From JBMDXK01 sp048594375 (GTDB taxonomy: Bacteria > Pseudomonadota > Alphaproteobacteria > Rhizobiales > Methylopilaceae): 53,325 nucleotides of DNA. The position numbers and the translations under genes are program-made. Location of the stretch: contig JBMDXK010000022.1 of assembly GCA_048594375.1 (NCBI GenBank), positions 1 to 53,325 of the forward strand, given 5' to 3'. The notes below the pieces were generated by a model, which was given only the letters and a program-made list of their open reading frames with translations, did no database searches and had not been told where the DNA came from. Every line of letters begins with the position of its first letter. Within the stretch, counting starts at the first letter, position 1. Shown one piece after another: positions 52,690 through 53,325 of the stretch.

Positions 52690-53325
52690 TTAATCTGTAA
52701 TTTTTACGCATTTTCCGACACCTAAACAAGCTACAGCCGCAACCAAACGGGGATCAAGGGTTATTTCTTTATCGAATAAAAGTTTGCTATCCAGAACAAT
52801 TTCTGTTTGTGAAAAGGACTTGAAATCATTCGCATAAAACTGGTTTCTGCTCAGCATATTATCGGTGATCTTGCTCGCAAGCACAGTTTCTACTGCTACA
52901 GGAGCGTTGACAACATCAAGACGTGCTCCTTGGTATGTAAGAGTATAATTGCCGGATGCAAGCAACGTTCCTTGTGTAATCGCGTAGCTGCCAACATCTG
53001 AGTCTATCGTTGCGTCAGTACTTAGGCTTCCCGTCACACTATCACCATTCACAAGCCCTGTTGCTGTAAAACTCAAAACTGGATTTACACTGCCTTTAGT
53101 TTTTACTTGATCGTGCGCTGCAACAATTAAAGCGCGCGGCGTGACCGACAGTTCTCCTGCGGTAAAGCTGATCGCGTAGTTTCCACCTGCGCTCAAGGTG
53201 CCTTGGGTGATCGCATAGTGTCCTACGTTGGAGGTAGCATTCGCCACCGTTGCCAAAGCGCCGCCCAGCGTATCGCCGTTCACCAGACCGTTCTCGGTAT
53301 AGGTAAACGCCGGATTGGCATTGCC
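52690..53325 (-). CDS. C-terminal end of a large MBG-repeat adhesin, cut by the window edge
   Basis: Two copies of a roughly 75-residue repeat are visible. Each has NGLVNGD or TGLVNGDS, a strand of small polar residues, VGHYAITQGTL or VGSYAITQGTL, and GNYAISF or GNYTLTYQGARLDVV, which identifies the MBG (mostly bacterial immunoglobulin-like) domain found in large secreted filamentous-haemagglutinin-type adhesins exported by two-partner secretion. The frame remains open to the edge, so the gene extends further and its start is not here. The 75 residues after the last repeat end in CLGVGKCVKITD, with a possible disulfide. The window does not show the N-terminal secretion domain or the partner transporter. 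Confidence 0.85.
   Translation of the reverse strand, partial: GNANPAFTYTENGLVNGDTLGGALATVANATSNVGHYAITQGTLSAGGNYAISFTAGELSVTPRALIVAAHDQVKTKGSVNPVLSFTATGLVNGDSVTGSLSTDATIDSDVGSYAITQGTLLASGNYTLTYQGARLDVVNAPVAVETVLASKITDNMLSRNQFYANDFKSFSQTEIVLDSKLLFDKEITLDPRLVAAVACLGVGKCVKITD

Overview
The window reads as one contiguous stretch of an alphaproteobacterial chromosome. By eye its base composition is close to half G+C. Supporting gene groupings are a metX-metW pair divergent from chorismate mutase-hisC-tyrC, aroB-aroK / small membrane ORF-xerD / accA / L,D-transpeptidase, a 7Fe ferredoxin (FdxA type) beside an alphaproteobacterial helicase-related gene, an Ala-tailed ribosomal protein S16, and a small acidic protein of an alphaproteobacterial family. 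I cannot assign a genus or order from the sequence alone. Nearly all of it is dense housekeeping sequence; accessory material is limited to a few islands.

Layout. 1-5.3 kb, mostly minus strand: a signal-peptide-less lytic transglycosylase-like protein, an apparently exported SAM-methyltransferase fold protein, an APC-family amino-acid permease and a soluble PAS-PAS chemoreceptor. 5.7-12.8 kb: amino-acid biosynthesis (argC, metW/metX, chorismate mutase, hisC, prephenate dehydrogenase) and the GTPase obgE. 13-19 kb, accessory: two capsule-type (KpsC/KpsS-like) glycosyltransferases, then an orphan CpaC-N-terminal-like protein and two TadE-like pseudopilins/minor pilins without the Tad export machine. 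19-24.4 kb, minus: prmC, prfA, rsmB, fdxA and a protein equal to only the C-terminal part of the alphaproteobacterial Suv3-like helicase. 24.8-31.7 kb, minus: gyrB, recF, dnaN, dnaA. 31.7-32.8 kb: a 1-kb dnaA upstream region without a convincing DnaA-box cluster. 32.8-38.4 kb: aroB, aroK (minus), then small membrane ORF, xerD, accA and a lipoprotein L,D-transpeptidase (plus).

38.4-40.1 kb is a second accessory island: a decayed gap, a 95-residue protein whose C-terminal half resembles type III secretion needle/inner-rod subunits, and a divergent exported protein equal to the periplasmic N0-N1 domains of a type III-like secretin with no outer-membrane barrel. With the transglycosylase at the left edge this suggests scattered parts of a secretion apparatus, the most interesting possibility in the window.

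40.3-44.1 kb: ffh, rpsP, rimM, trmD, rplS (SRP and ribosome maturation), with three hairpins and a strong terminator. 44.2 kb: tRNA-Arg(CCT), antisense to the 5' end of an SNase-like ORF. 45.1-50.7 kb, plus, tightly coupled: M48 metalloprotease lipoprotein, ubiE, ubiB, coaBC, dut. 50.8-52.6 kb: an Rrf2 regulator lacking the iron-sulfur cysteines and cysK, separated by a palindrome and a terminator-like stem. The right edge cuts the C-terminal end of a large MBG-repeat adhesin on the minus strand.
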